Source: Coffea arabica
Lineage: Eukaryota > Streptophyta > Magnoliopsida > Gentianales > Rubiaceae
Assembly: GCF_036785885.1 (NCBI RefSeq)
Contig: NC_092316.1
Location: 49,051,001-49,115,000 of the forward strand
DNA: 64,000 bases
Reading direction: 5' to 3'
The notes under the pieces: model-generated
What the model was told of the DNA's origin: nothing
The model's input: only the letters and a program-made list of their open reading frames with translations
Databases searched by the model: none
Made by a program: the position numbers and the translations under genes
Part shown: positions 49,502-60,727 of the stretch, piece by piece
Layout of the letters: each line of letters starts with the position of its first letter
Numbering within the stretch: the first letter of the stretch is position 1

Positions 49502-50472
49502 GGGTTAATCATATTTTATCCCCTTAAAGAATACCACATTTCTTAGTTTACCTCCTAACCTTTAATTTTGTTCACTTAACCCCCTTTAGGACAAAATTGC
49601 CCTTGCATTATTTTGACTTTTCATTTACCTTGTTTTCCTTTCTTTTATTTTTTTTTCTCTTTCTTCTTTATTTAATTCTTTCTCTTTCTCACAAAAATCT
49701 TCACCTTAATGATTGAAATTAAAAAAGAGAAATTGCAGAGATCTATCTTCTCCTTAAATGATTAAAAAAAATTCAAATCACTTTCCTAAATTACAATTTT
49801 TTTAACCTTTTAATTCTTTTAATTTTGGGTTTTCCTCTTTCCTTTTTAGTTTCTCATTTTATTTCCAAGAAAATATCTTAAGATGAAATTGTGACCCAAT
49901 TAATAATCGTCAATTGAATTTTGTGACACATGGTATCATACAAAAAATTAAAATTAGTTTTTGATATCTTTTAAACCTTCACCCAAAAATATGCAATTAT
50001 AAACTCAAAACAAAAATTTTCGTTGAAAAGAAATTTCTATTGGGAATAATGAAAGAGAGAAGAAAGAGAAAAAGAAATAAAAGAAAGAAAAATAATTTCA
50101 TCTTATGATATTTTCTTGAGAATAAAATGAAAAACTAGAAAGGAAAGAGAAAAATTCAAAATTAAAAGAATTGAAAGGCTAAAAAAATTGTATTTTAGGA
50201 AAGTGATTTGAATATTTTTTTAATCATTTAAGGAGAAAATAGATCTCTGCAATTCCTCTTTTTTAATTTCAATCATTAAGGTGAAAATTTTTGTGGGAAA
50301 GAGGAAGAATTAAATAAAAAAAAGAGAAAAAGAAAGGAAAGAAAGGTAAATGAAAAGTCAAAATAATGCAAGGGTAATTTTGTCCTAAAGGGGATTAAGT
50401 AAGCAAAATTAAAGGTTATGGGGTAAACTGAAAAATAGAGTATTCTTTAAGAGGATAAAATGTGATTAACCC
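49502..50472. mobile_element. Mutator-like foldback MITE 2 with ~390-bp arms
   Basis: The two arms, about 49502-49888 and 50086-50472, are inverted copies over nearly their full length, with a ~200-bp spacer. Ends are GGGTTAATCA/TGATTAACCC. A perfect 9-bp TSD TTAAAATTA lies at 49493-49501 and 50473-50481. The 971-bp element has no coding content; its transcript would fold into a long hairpin. Confidence 0.9.
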
Positions 50473-50481
50473 TTAAAATTA

Positions 50482-50815
50482 CAAAGAGTTAATCACAAGA
50501 AGTCCTTTAAGGTTTGGTATGTTTTGCAATTTATCCCCAACATTTTATTTTTTTCACTTTATCCCATCCACCTCAGTAAATAGACTATTAAAACATAATT
50601 TTTCACATTGACAGGTTAATTACACCATCCCAATAAATAGAGATTATATCCAATCTGTAAATAAAGCAATTTCACCTTACCCCCACAACAAAAAAAAAGG
50701 GCAATTGGGTAGGTTCTTATTTGTCAAGATTATTTGATTACATTGTAAACTCGTTTTTCAACTACTTTTTATTTTTTCAAACATTTTTCTATCTCACATA
50801 CATCACATCATAAAA
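50482..50815. other. AT-rich intergenic region
   Basis: No gene was seen. The first ~110 bp resemble the outer part of a Mutator-like terminal repeat (phrases of the TTTATCCCC type) without a partner end. Confidence 0.4.
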
Positions 50816-51230
50816 AGTACTACAGTATTTTTTTAAAACATAATTTCATATAATCTCCTATCCAAACACAATCATTCTAGTACCAAAAGGAAAAACCGTT
50901 GAATTACTAGTCTATAGGCAAAGCCATATTTCAAGCCAAATAAAAAAAGAGTGTACTGGGATTCGAGAAAAGTAACCCGTCATAAAAAAAAGTCATGAGG
51001 AAAAATAATTGACTAAAAGGAAAAACATTCTAGTACTACAGTATTTTTTCAAAACATAATTTCAAATAATCTCCTATCCAAACACAATCATTCTAGTACC
51101 CAAAGGAAAAACCGTTGAATTACTAGTCTATAGACAAAGCCATTTTTCAAGCCAAATAAAAAAAGAGCGTACTGGGGTTCGAGAAAAGTAACCCGCCATA
51201 AAAAAAAGTCGTGAGGGAAAATAATTGACT
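50816..51230. repeat. Direct repeat, ~216-bp period, two copies
   Basis: Unit 1 begins AGTACTACAGTATTTTTT at 50816 and unit 2 at 51032. Both contain CATAATTTCA, TCTCCTATCCAAACACAATC, AAACCGTTGAATTACTAGTC and GAGAAAAGTAACCCG blocks, with scattered differences. Confidence 0.88.
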
Positions 51231-54200
51231 TACAGAAATTTGGCCAAATAAAACTTTGGTCATTTACAATGCTAATATTTACAAAAGCTAGCTTATAACA
51301 CGAAAGCCTTTACAAGAAATTTCCCTATCAAAAAGACAAATGTGATGTCTTTTCGGTAGGGTTTATTATTTTTCCCCCTTCTTTAATGATGGGAAAGTTA
51401 TGTTACATTATTAAGTTTTGAGTTACATGTATTTCAATCGTTTTTTGCAATATTTCTTATATTTATGATACAGTTAATGTGAGGACTCGTAAATTTTCTT
51501 ATTTTAAACTCTTATTACGAACTCATTTAAATATTTATTTGGCCGTTTACTCTGAATATTTTATTTCAATCTTTTTAGACCTAATTACATGGAACTATGA
51601 CTTATATTTTAAAATGACTTGTTTCAAAATTTAATTTTTGAAAGCTCGTTTAGTGAAATTTAATGAATACGCGTTTGGAGACAATAATCGAATCGAGAAT
51701 ACAATAAACTTGGAAAATTGGAGACTTATATATTAGTCTTGAAATAGGTATTTTTATGTTTAAGTACTCAAGTATTAGTTAGTTATACTATTATTATAAG
51801 AATTTTTTGAAATTTTCACTTTATCGCGCACAAATCGAAAGTACGCGTTTTCGCGTGCGCGATTAATTGAGGGGCTTAAGACCTTTATTTTGGGACTATT
51901 AAGAGGGAATAATAATAATATGAATGAAAGTGTATTAGAGGTTTAGTGCACTAGTGAAATAAACTTGAGAGAAATCGAGCACGAAACGCGCGCGCACGTG
52001 CATTATTTTAATGGACAACCTTGAGCAATTTTGGGCCACAAGTTTTAAGCTTACCCTAGAAGCTAATAACATCAGATTTCACTCCCTCTCTCTTCACTCA
52101 AACAGCCGGCCAACCAAAGGAAGAAAAACAACCAAAGTTCTTCATTTTCCTTCATCAATCCTTGTTTCAAATCTTCACCAAATCACCTCAAAATTCACAT
52201 GCACTTTGCTAACCACTTGGTGATCAAGATAAGCTAGGAAAGGAGTTACCTCTCACGGTTTTTCTTCAACTTAAAGTGACCGAAATTTCTGCCTTGACCA
52301 TCTAAGAAAGTAAGTGATGATCAACCTCTTAATTCTTGATTTATGGAAGTTATATTACACTCATGAGCACTTGCATTCTGATGGGTAGCTTTAAATTGTT
52401 AGAAATTTGGTGAGTGGGCTCTATGAAATCCCACAATGGCTTTGATGATCTGATTTGATGAGATTGGATGTTAATTGTGTTGATTAAGTGTTAATTTAGT
52501 AGAGTTAAGTGATAAAAGTGAAAAGGAAATCAAATGAGGGGTTGCATGTTGAGGTGACGATTCTGCCCCTGCCATTGCCGTGCACTTTGGTGTACTTTCT
52601 TGGGGTCCAATTGACTTGTTTTTTATGCAAATGTGTAATATAGGTTGTGTATGAAGTTTCCTCAAAAATTTACGTGATTTGGATGAGTGAATGTTGAGAT
52701 TTCAAAAATTTCCCAAAACTGGAATTGTGTCCCGTATTACTCTGGCAGTGATTTTGTTTTGGCTATAACTCTTTGTTCCGATGTCAAAATCGAGTTCCGT
52801 TTGTGGCATTAGAAACTAGACATTTCCAGTTTTCCAACGGTGTGAAATGTATGCCCTGATTCCACCTGAGTAAACCATACCAATCATCTGAACCTGCCTA
52901 TCCTGTTTTGCGTCTGTACTGGAAGCGCTGTTATGAGCTGCAACTTGATGCTCAAATATGAGCTAGTTGTGGATAGATTTTTAAAATTATTTCTTCTAAG
53001 AAATTGTAGTCATATGAATTTAGTTTTCAACGCCACCAACCACTCTCAATTCCAAGTTGAATTGAGTGAGCTATGGCCAAAATCTGAATCTGAAACTGAC
53101 TCAGTGATGAAAAACCCCATTGTGGCTAGTTGGATGCCTAAATTTTGATTGGGACTTGTTGTTTCGAAATTCTTGGTGTTAACCACCTACCAAATGTATT
53201 TTGGATGTTTCTTAGATATTTCCTTCATAAATGGGCCATGTTTGAAAAGATTTCATTGGCCAAATGTTTTAGGAAAGGGCAATGGAAGTACAAGGCAACT
53301 TTGTCTTGGAAATTTGGAAATTTTAAGTGACTTTGTTAACCAACTTTTCGGATGAATTTTTGTATGAGATTTGACAAAGGAATATCCCCTATATGGTAGT
53401 GTAATACTGCTAAATTTGGTGTCATTCTGAGTTCATTTTGATGCCCAACCAAAGCCTTAAAGTCCATGTTTAAATCTGGAAAGTTCTTGTTTAATAGGGA
53501 AATTTCAGTAACTTTGAACCACCATATCTTAGTGCTCAAAACCCCGATTCATGTTCCGTTTGTTGTGTTGAAAACTTTGATTATAACTCTATTTGAGTTC
53601 CAAATTTCAGAGGATAGTTCGCATTGAATGAATTTTGCCGAATTTCCAAACTTGACTGAAAATCAACCCAAATCTGTCTTGGCATTCCAAAACAACTATT
53701 TTGAGCCAAATTTTGAATATCTTCCATTTGGAATCATGTAAAAGTGTCTTCTAGAAACTTTTAGTACTTTGGAAGTAGTTTCCAACGGTACCAAGTTTTC
53801 CAATTTTGGACCTATAGAGAGAGAGATACGATTTTTCAAAGATTGTCTATAAAATCTGAAATTTTCCAAATTTAGGAAAATTGAGTTTTTAGAACTCTTC
53901 ATTTTCCTTCAATACCAGTTGACCTTTTTACACTTGTTTTCAAAGATGAAAATCAGATTTCTCTTGTGTTTTAAAACCCCACTTTTGAGTCTCGATTTAC
54001 GAGTAATTAAGGCTCATTTTCATGATATCTTCTTAGATTGTACACTAGTACCATCTCCTTGATAGTTAGGGGTTTTAAGTGACTACGTGTAATAATTCAT
54101 TATTAATTGTTCAGGCACTCAAGAAGACCTTCAAGAGGATCTCACGGGAGACGCCTAAACAATCGTTTGCACTTGCTCCTTGAATTACTTGGTGAGTGTC

Positions 54201-54441
54201 AAGTGTATGTAAACCTGATACGTACTTAATTGTTATTAGTGATTGCATATTTTGAAAATGCTGAGTCGAGTGTGTACTTTACCGCACTCGGTCTCATTTA
54301 AATGAATCATGAATGACTTGATTGAAATGAAATGAATGAATCATGAATTATTTGATTGAATTGAAATGACTGAATCATGAATGACTTGATTGAAATGAAA
54401 TGAATGATTGAATGAAATGATAAATTATGCTATGGCTACAT

Positions 54442-54861
54442 AAGTCGATTGAAGCGATGCCTCATCGACCACTGAACAATTGTAAGTACCACACCGATTC
54501 GGGTGGGAGGTACCTCTCGAGTCGTCTCAAAACCATAAAGTATTCTAAGTCTATTGGAGTGGAGTCTCATCAACCTCTGAACGATAATAAGTACCACACC
54601 GATTCAGAAGGGAGGTATCTCTCGAGTCGTTTCAGAACTATAAAATATTCTAAGTCGATTGGAGCGGAGTCTCATCGATCTCTGAATAACAGTAAGTACC
54701 ACACCGATTCGGGTGGGAGGTACCTCTCGAGTCATTTCAGAACCATAAAGTATTCTAAATCGATTGGAGCGGAGTCTCATCGACCTCTGAATGATAGTAA
54801 GTACCACACCGATTTTGGTGGGAGGTACCTCTCGAGTCGTTTCAAAAACATAAATGGAATA
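54442..54861 (+). repeat. 105-bp tandem repeat array (4 copies) in solo-LTR element 2
   Basis: Units start at about 54442, 54547, 54652 and 54757 and share TCATCGACC, AAGTACCACACCGATTC and GGAGGTACCTCTCGAGTC. The period is a multiple of three, so a 151-codon open frame with a 35-residue repeat appears (KYHTDSGGRYLSSR repeated). It is best read as a by-product of the repeat and not as a gene. Confidence 0.9.
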
Positions 54862-55104
54862 AATGAAGAGCTACGAATTTAATTACCTACCCGGATGACG
54901 GGGTGCCGTCACAAGAAGGTATTAAATTGAATTTGGGCAAAACAATTGAAAATTAACTTCTGAGAGCTCCTGCATCCTACTCAAGTGTGTTTATTATAAA
55001 TTATGAATTACTTGAATATTATAGCTTTCATTATTGTGTAAGTGCTATTGTTATTGAACTACGTGTCTTGCATATTTTTTTGGCCTCACGAGCATTCGCT
55101 CAAC

Positions 55105-55583
55105 TAGGGGTGCAAACGAGCCGAGCTCGAGCCGAGCTTTGGCTAATCGAGCCGAGCTCGAGTTAATTTTGTGAAGCTCGAACTCGAGCTCGAGCTCGAC
55201 GAGCTCAAAATATCGAGGTCGAGCTCGAGCTTAAAAAATAAAAAAATAATTATTATTATTTTATTTTTAAAAATAAAAAATAATTGTTTATTTTTAAAAA
55301 TGAATAAAATAATAATTTTTTAATAAATAATAAAATATTAGGGATATATATGTAATTTTACTATTAAAATAAAAAATATATATATAATTGAGCTCGCGAG
55401 CCAACGAGCTTAATGTTTTTGAGGTCGAGCTCGAACTCGAGATCGACTTAATTAGCTCGAGCTCGACTCGAACTCGATATTGACGAGCTCGACTCGAACT
55501 TGATATTGACGAGTTCGAGTCGAGCTCGTATTCGAGCCACTCGCGATCGGCTCGCGAGCGGCTCGATTCGCGAAACACCCCTA
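55105..55583. mobile_element. hAT-like MITE rich in GAGCTC/CTCGAG, inserted in solo-LTR element 2
   Basis: Terminal inverted repeats are TAGGGGTG/CACCCCTA. The flanking 8-mers CGCTCAAC (55097-55104) and CGCTCACC (55584-55591) differ at one base. Element 1 has an uninterrupted equivalent site near 8957, confirming insertion. The interior alternates AT-rich sequence with dense GAGCTCGAGCTCG runs. It is 479 bp and non-coding. Confidence 0.87.
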
Positions 55584-55924
55584 CGCTCACCCCGTTAGAT
55601 TTGTTTTCCTTAACAGGAGCGGATATGGGAGGAATTATGAAAAAGTTTATTTGGTGGCCCATTTGATTAGAATTTTGAATGTATTTATTTAGACAACTTT
55701 TGAAAATTGTATATTTTGGAAAAAGTAATTGTAAGTTTGAAATTGTGATGTAAGATTGAATATTTACGTATGGAAATGATTTCGTACTTTTATTTCGATT
55801 TTCATTGTTAGCATTAGACTTTAAATTTGAATTGAAATTGTTTCGAGTTCTTGCGAGAGTTAGGCAGGCATCCCGTGAATACCCTTGGGTTCGCCCTTGG
55901 GAGAAGTGGGGGCGTCATAGTTAA

Positions 55925-56849
55925 TTTCATCAAAAATATTTTAGCAGTTAATAACTAATATGGTTTTAGCACAAATTACCACCATTTTTTATAGTCATGC
56001 ATAAATGCGCTTTTTACGTCAAGTGAAATAGTTTTGTGTTTCATCTTCCAACTGTTTTCTGTGCCTAAAATTTTGATTTGCTTCTCACTCCTTATATTCA
56101 TGTTCCTCTTTTGATTTTTTTAGGCCAAATTCTCAAGCTTTTAATATACTTATTTAAAATTACAAAATCATCAAAGACAAAATATATACTCTTCGTGCAT
56201 GGATTCGAGAAGTAGGATAGATCACAACAAAGAAAGGTTTACAGCATTTGATTTGAGCATTGGCATTACCGGTGAGAAACAGAAAATTGGCCATAAGACT
56301 AGTCATTGCCTACAAAAGCAAATTAGTTTCACTAAATATGAAGGTATATTTATGGGCAAAAGTTGTTCACATATTGCTTTTCTTTTGGAACTACAAATAC
56401 TATTAAGTTAGGAATGTAAAGCAATAGCTAAGTTTGTTCTCCACTAATCCAAGTTAAAAGTCTAACTAGATATAAGGCTTTAATTAAATTTTTATTTTTC
56501 TCCAACTAAATTTAGAACTTCTTTATGTACACTTGCTTAGCATTAGCTACTATTGAGATCTAAGAGCAATTGTTCAGAAAATAACTAAATATGCATAGTC
56601 ACTTACTTCAACTACTACTATTTAAAGTTTGGTACATTAAAACTTGCAATCCCCTATGATATCTTTTGAATAAAAAAAAATTGTTACCTTAATGGTTGTA
56701 GACTATTAGTGTGGTTCCTATGCTTTCTTAGTTGGAAAATATTTGGGTAGACTCAAATCCACGATCCCATTCATAAATCGAGTAGTCCAAAATTTGTTAC
56801 ATCATCAATAAGAATCCATTTACTAATTGGCATAGTTTATTTGAGAGCC
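55925..56849. other. AT-rich intergenic region
   Basis: Nothing recognisable. A 70-codon open frame at 56199-56411 has no motif. Confidence 0.45.
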
Positions 56850-58330
56850 TAGAAATAAAGAATAATATTCTATCCCTTTTGAATTAAGTGTACTGTGAAG
56901 TTGAAATTGATGATATATGAACTTCAACACTAATTTGAAAATTTTTATTTAACTAAATTTGTTATTGTAAATTATAATATCGATAAACTTATTTTTCAAA
57001 TACTTTCTACCAATTGTAAAACTAATGTAGAAATCTTTCTCTTTGTTGCTTGTGATTAGAGAACTTTACTGAAAAAATGTAGATGCAAAGTCTAAAAATT
57101 TCACAATAAGCCCAAAGATTTAAATTGCTTATTGAAATTTTTACAAATTTGTAGAGATCTATTATGTTTTTTAGAACATTTCTCTTTTTCATGATCATCA
57201 TAAAAATTTATGTTAAATGCATCAGTAATGATTATTGATCGATCAATATCATTTTGTTATCATATTCTCTATTGTCATAACTATCAATATAAATTGTTTT
57301 AAAAGGCAAAAAAAAATCGGCATACTTCTTTTATATTTTTTTACTCTTATGTTTATTATGATTTAGCGGTGTTTGGAAATTTAACAAAACCTTTGAGAAA
57401 ATTTAATCCAAATTCCTATGAGTTAACATTTGAATACAGAACAAGTCTCTCTTTCATAGAGCTTGTGTAGGAGTTTAAAATTTTTGGGAAAATCCCTTGA
57501 TCTTTTCTGGTGGAAAAAAACGCAAGTCTCAGTTCATCCGCAGAAAGTCTGGTCAAATAAATTTCAAATGTTTTCTTTTTCTTTTTTTGATATAATTGTC
57601 TCTACAATGTATCCACCCCAGTAGAGCCAGTACTAACATAACTGTTTTTTCTTGGGTTAGTTTTATAAATACGACATTTTTCTCTCTCGGGCATAAACCT
57701 ATCGTTTGCAAAACCCAAAACTCTAGAAAAGAACTCCACAATGTATCAATACTTTTTAGCCTCGGTAACAAGACTGGAGCAGTCTTTGTTGAGAAGAGAT
57801 TGGGTTTTGATCATTGGCACGGGGCTCATTTATTTTTTTGACAAAAAAGCAGAAATATATTTTAATGAATACGAAAACAAATTTCTGAAGAGAGAATCTG
57901 AGAACAAAGCAGATATTGATTCTCACATAAATCTATTATTCGAGAAGAGATATGAGCCTCATATCCATCCCACGAAGGAGGTGGTTAAGACCCAAGGTAG
58001 CTATCTTTCAACTACCATCTCTAAATTCTCTAGTACTAGATTTAACTAATATTGAGAAACCTATTATTCCAGCAGTGTATATATATTAGTTGTGGGGCCA
58101 AGTACGGTATTTATATTTTTGCATTCTTTGCTAGTTTTAGTTGATCAATTATAAAACAAAATTCATTTTTAAACAAGATAATCCAAACTTAGGATGACCT
58201 AACAGAATATATGTTCTACTTGCATGCTCTACTTGTTTTAACTCATCTTTTATATAACATAAATCATCTCAATAAAGTTGGTTTCAAAAAACGTGTTGAA
58301 TCCAGCATAGACAATATCATTATTAAGTTG
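56850..58330. repeat. Diverged duplication, left copy (partner 58490-60250)
   Basis: Collinear blocks recur in the right copy: GTGTACTGTGAAGTTGAAAT against GTGTATTGTGAGATTGAAAT, a TATCATATTCT block, a GAGAAAATTTGATCC-like block, and the GTGGGGCCAAGTACGGTATT block against GTTGGACCAACTACAGTATT. The copies are old. An open frame at 57741-58049 has no known family motif. Confidence 0.6.
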
Positions 58331-59122
58331 TGAAACTATTGAGAACTATTGAGATGTACAAGATTATACACTTTGATTTCGCTATGAAATCTGATCCAAA
58401 TGGTAATGTAAATAGAATCACTTGGAGAAAGCAATATGAGGCGACTGATGTGAACATATAAAAATCATGTTCTATTTTTATAAAGTTCATAGGGATATCA
58501 TGTTCTATCCATTTTAGACTAAGTGTATTGTGAGATTGAAATTGATAATATATGAACTTTAATATCAATTTGTGAATTATAATTTTAACAAAATATGACA
58601 TTCAGAATTAGAATTTTAATGAACCTTTTTTTTATGCATATTCCTTTAACTTGTTTATAAAATTAATTAGTTTATTCTCAATCACCTTTAACTCTCTTTT
58701 GTTGCTCGAGATTATAGTAGTTCACTCAAAAAAATACATATGTGCAGCTTGAAAGGCTCACAAAATGTCTAGAGATTCAAAATATTTTTTGGGACGTTAG
58801 CGAATAAGTCAAAATTTTTTATATTTTTTGAGAACTTTTCTTTTTCTCACACTTTATGTAAAAATTTTGGCAAAGCATATCGGTAATAGTACCTCCACGA
58901 CCAATGTCATCTTATTATCATATTCTTTTTTAGATAAATATTACTATGAATTGCTAGTTAGTATTTGTTGATTGGATTTCTTTTTCTTCATTTAATAATT
59001 GGAAGATTATTCTGTTAATGATTTGTTCATTATTGGAACATATCTTCAAATACTAAAAAATAAAGTCAACAGAAATTTTTATTTTTTGCCTCTTCGTTTA
59101 TTGGATATTTATCATGTCAAAG

Positions 59123-59918
59123 CATAGTTATTAAACCCGGCCCGGCCCGGCGGTCGAACCGGTGAACCGGCCATTGGGCCGGGCCGAGTCTTAAATTAGA
59201 TCGTTTGAGCTACGGAACCGTTGACTAGTCAACGGCCCGGCGATCGGACCGGGCTAACCCGAAAACCCGGCCAGGTTTGTCCACGGACCGTTCCCGGCCC
59301 GTTTTTTGTGAAAAAATTTTATTGCCTTTGTCAAGACTCGAACCTTGGACCTCCACTAATCAATAATGCATGCTTACCACTAGGCTACTCCAAAATTTGT
59401 TAATAAAAGGTCTTTATTATAATATATATATGTTTTTTCAATTCTATCTTTCTTTCTCTAAAATAAATTTATTTGAAATCTTTTAATAAAAATTAGTACC
59501 CTCCAAACTCTATAATTTATAAAATGAATTTCAAAAATAACACATTACATAATTCATTTCAAAGATAAATATTAATTTAATAATTTTTTACACTTAAAAT
59601 TCATAAATAAGCTACATTATTACACTAAATATAGATAAAATTTTACACTTGAAGTTTGGTGTATTACTAAATAACTTTATATTTAATTGATTCTTATATG
59701 AATTAATTATTTTATAGCAAATTAAATTAAATGAGCTTTTACTATGGCATTATTTATTACAATTTATATCATATATCTTATATAAAAAATTATGAAATAT
59801 AATATTTAAATATATTTAGTGACCCACCGGTTCAACCACTCACCCACCGGTTGAACCAGTAACCCGTTGACCCACCCCCTTCGTCGGGTTCCTTCCCGGG
59901 TTGGGTTTAATAACTATG
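59123..59918. mobile_element. Non-autonomous hAT element with GGCCCGG/AACCGG ends and tRNA-like insert
   Basis: Terminal inverted repeats CATAGTTATTAAACCC (59123) and GGGTTTAATAACTATG (to 59918) are flanked by a perfect 8-bp TSD TGTCAAAG (59115-59122, 59919-59926). Sub-terminal regions are rich in CCGGCCCGG and ACCGGTTGAACC. The middle is AT-rich with a tRNA-like segment at 59331-59391 on the minus strand. Confidence 0.92.
59331..59391 (-). other. tRNA-related segment (A-box and B-box-like) inside the hAT element
   Basis: On the minus strand TAGCCTAGTGG matches the RNA polymerase III A-box consensus and GGTTCGAGTC, about 40 nt on, resembles a B-box. The intervening sequence does not form a standard cloverleaf, so it is a degenerate tRNA- or SINE-derived piece and not a working tRNA gene. 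Confidence 0.55.
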
Positions 59919-60251
59919 TGTCAAAGAGCTTAGAGAAATTATGAGAAAATTTGATCCCAATTCTTATGAATTATTGGTTTGGTACAAACCAAACCTCATT
60001 TTCATGAGATCAATACTTGAATTTTTTTTAAACAAAGTATACGACTATTTTTCAACTACTATTTCTAGTCTTTTTAGTCTTAGATTTAATTGACAATAAA
60101 AAGTGAAAAAAATTAGCTGTTGGACCAACTACAGTATTTGTGTTTTTGCATGCTTTGTTAGTTTTAATAGATTATTTATATAACAAAATTTATTTCAATG
60201 ATGTTTGTTTGAAAGGCTTACTATATCCATCATGGATAATATCATTGTTAA

Positions 60252-60727
60252 GTTGTGATTTGCTTTAAATCTCCCTGGATATTTTAATTATACCAAACTA
60301 ATTTAGAGTGGTGTTTGAACAAGATAATTCAAAATTAGGACATCATAATAGAATATGTATTGTGCTTGCAATAATCAACTTGCTTCACTTTTGATTGCTA
60401 AAATATTATTTAATGTCTATAGGTCTAGAAAGTTAAAAAGTTATAATAAGAGGGAGTAAAAACTCCTACGATAGGTAGTGATTTGTTTCAAATCTCCATT
60501 GATATTTTAATTATACCAAAAAATTTTAGAGTTTGGTTTAAACAAGATAATTCAAAAATAGGACATCATGATAGAATATATATTCTGCTTGCAATAATTA
60601 AACTGTTTCACTTTTAATCGTTAAAATATTGTTTTATGTCTATAGGTTTAGAAAGTTTAAAAGTTATAGTAAGGGAGAGTAAAAACTCCAACGATAGGTT
60701 GTGATATGTTTTAAATCTCCATGGATT
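60252..60727. repeat. 223-bp tandem repeat (two units plus a partial third)
   Basis: Units start at 60252, 60475 and 60698 with GT(T/A)GTGAT and share TTTTAATTATACCAAA, AACAAGATAATTCAAAA and GAGTAAAAACTCC. The third unit stops after about 30 bp, where the Mutator-like element begins. Confidence 0.88.

Larger units (their letters stand above)
51478..55919. mobile_element. Solo-LTR-like element 2 with 5-bp TSD
   Basis: It starts TGTGAGGACTCG, ends GGGGGCGTCATA, and is flanked by a perfect GTTAA duplication (51473-51477, 55920-55924). It aligns with element 1 (4590-9282) along most of its length; its 3' end has changed from TCACA to TCATA. It contains a 105-bp tandem array (54442-54861) and a later hAT MITE (55105-55583) absent from element 1. 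No retrotransposon protein domains are present. Confidence 0.8.
58490..60250. repeat. Diverged duplication, right copy, interrupted by a hAT MITE
   Basis: Collinear with 56850-58330 and enlarged by the 796-bp hAT MITE at 59123-59918. It could represent two copies of an unidentified old element. Confidence 0.6.

Noticed and set aside
54442..54861. CRISPR-like array
   Set aside because: Units are directly adjacent 105-bp repeats without unique spacers, in a plant nuclear context.
54427..54882. 151-codon repeat protein gene
   Set aside because: The frame is created by a 105-bp tandem repeat inside a solo-LTR-like element; it has no promoter or family, and the related LTR lacks it.
57741..58049. 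102-codon plus-strand gene
   Set aside because: It lies in an AT-rich diverged duplication with no recognisable motif; its counterpart in the other copy is not open.
59331..59391. Functional tRNA gene
   Set aside because: Only box-like motifs remain; the cloverleaf and aminoacyl stem do not form, and the segment is inside a MITE.
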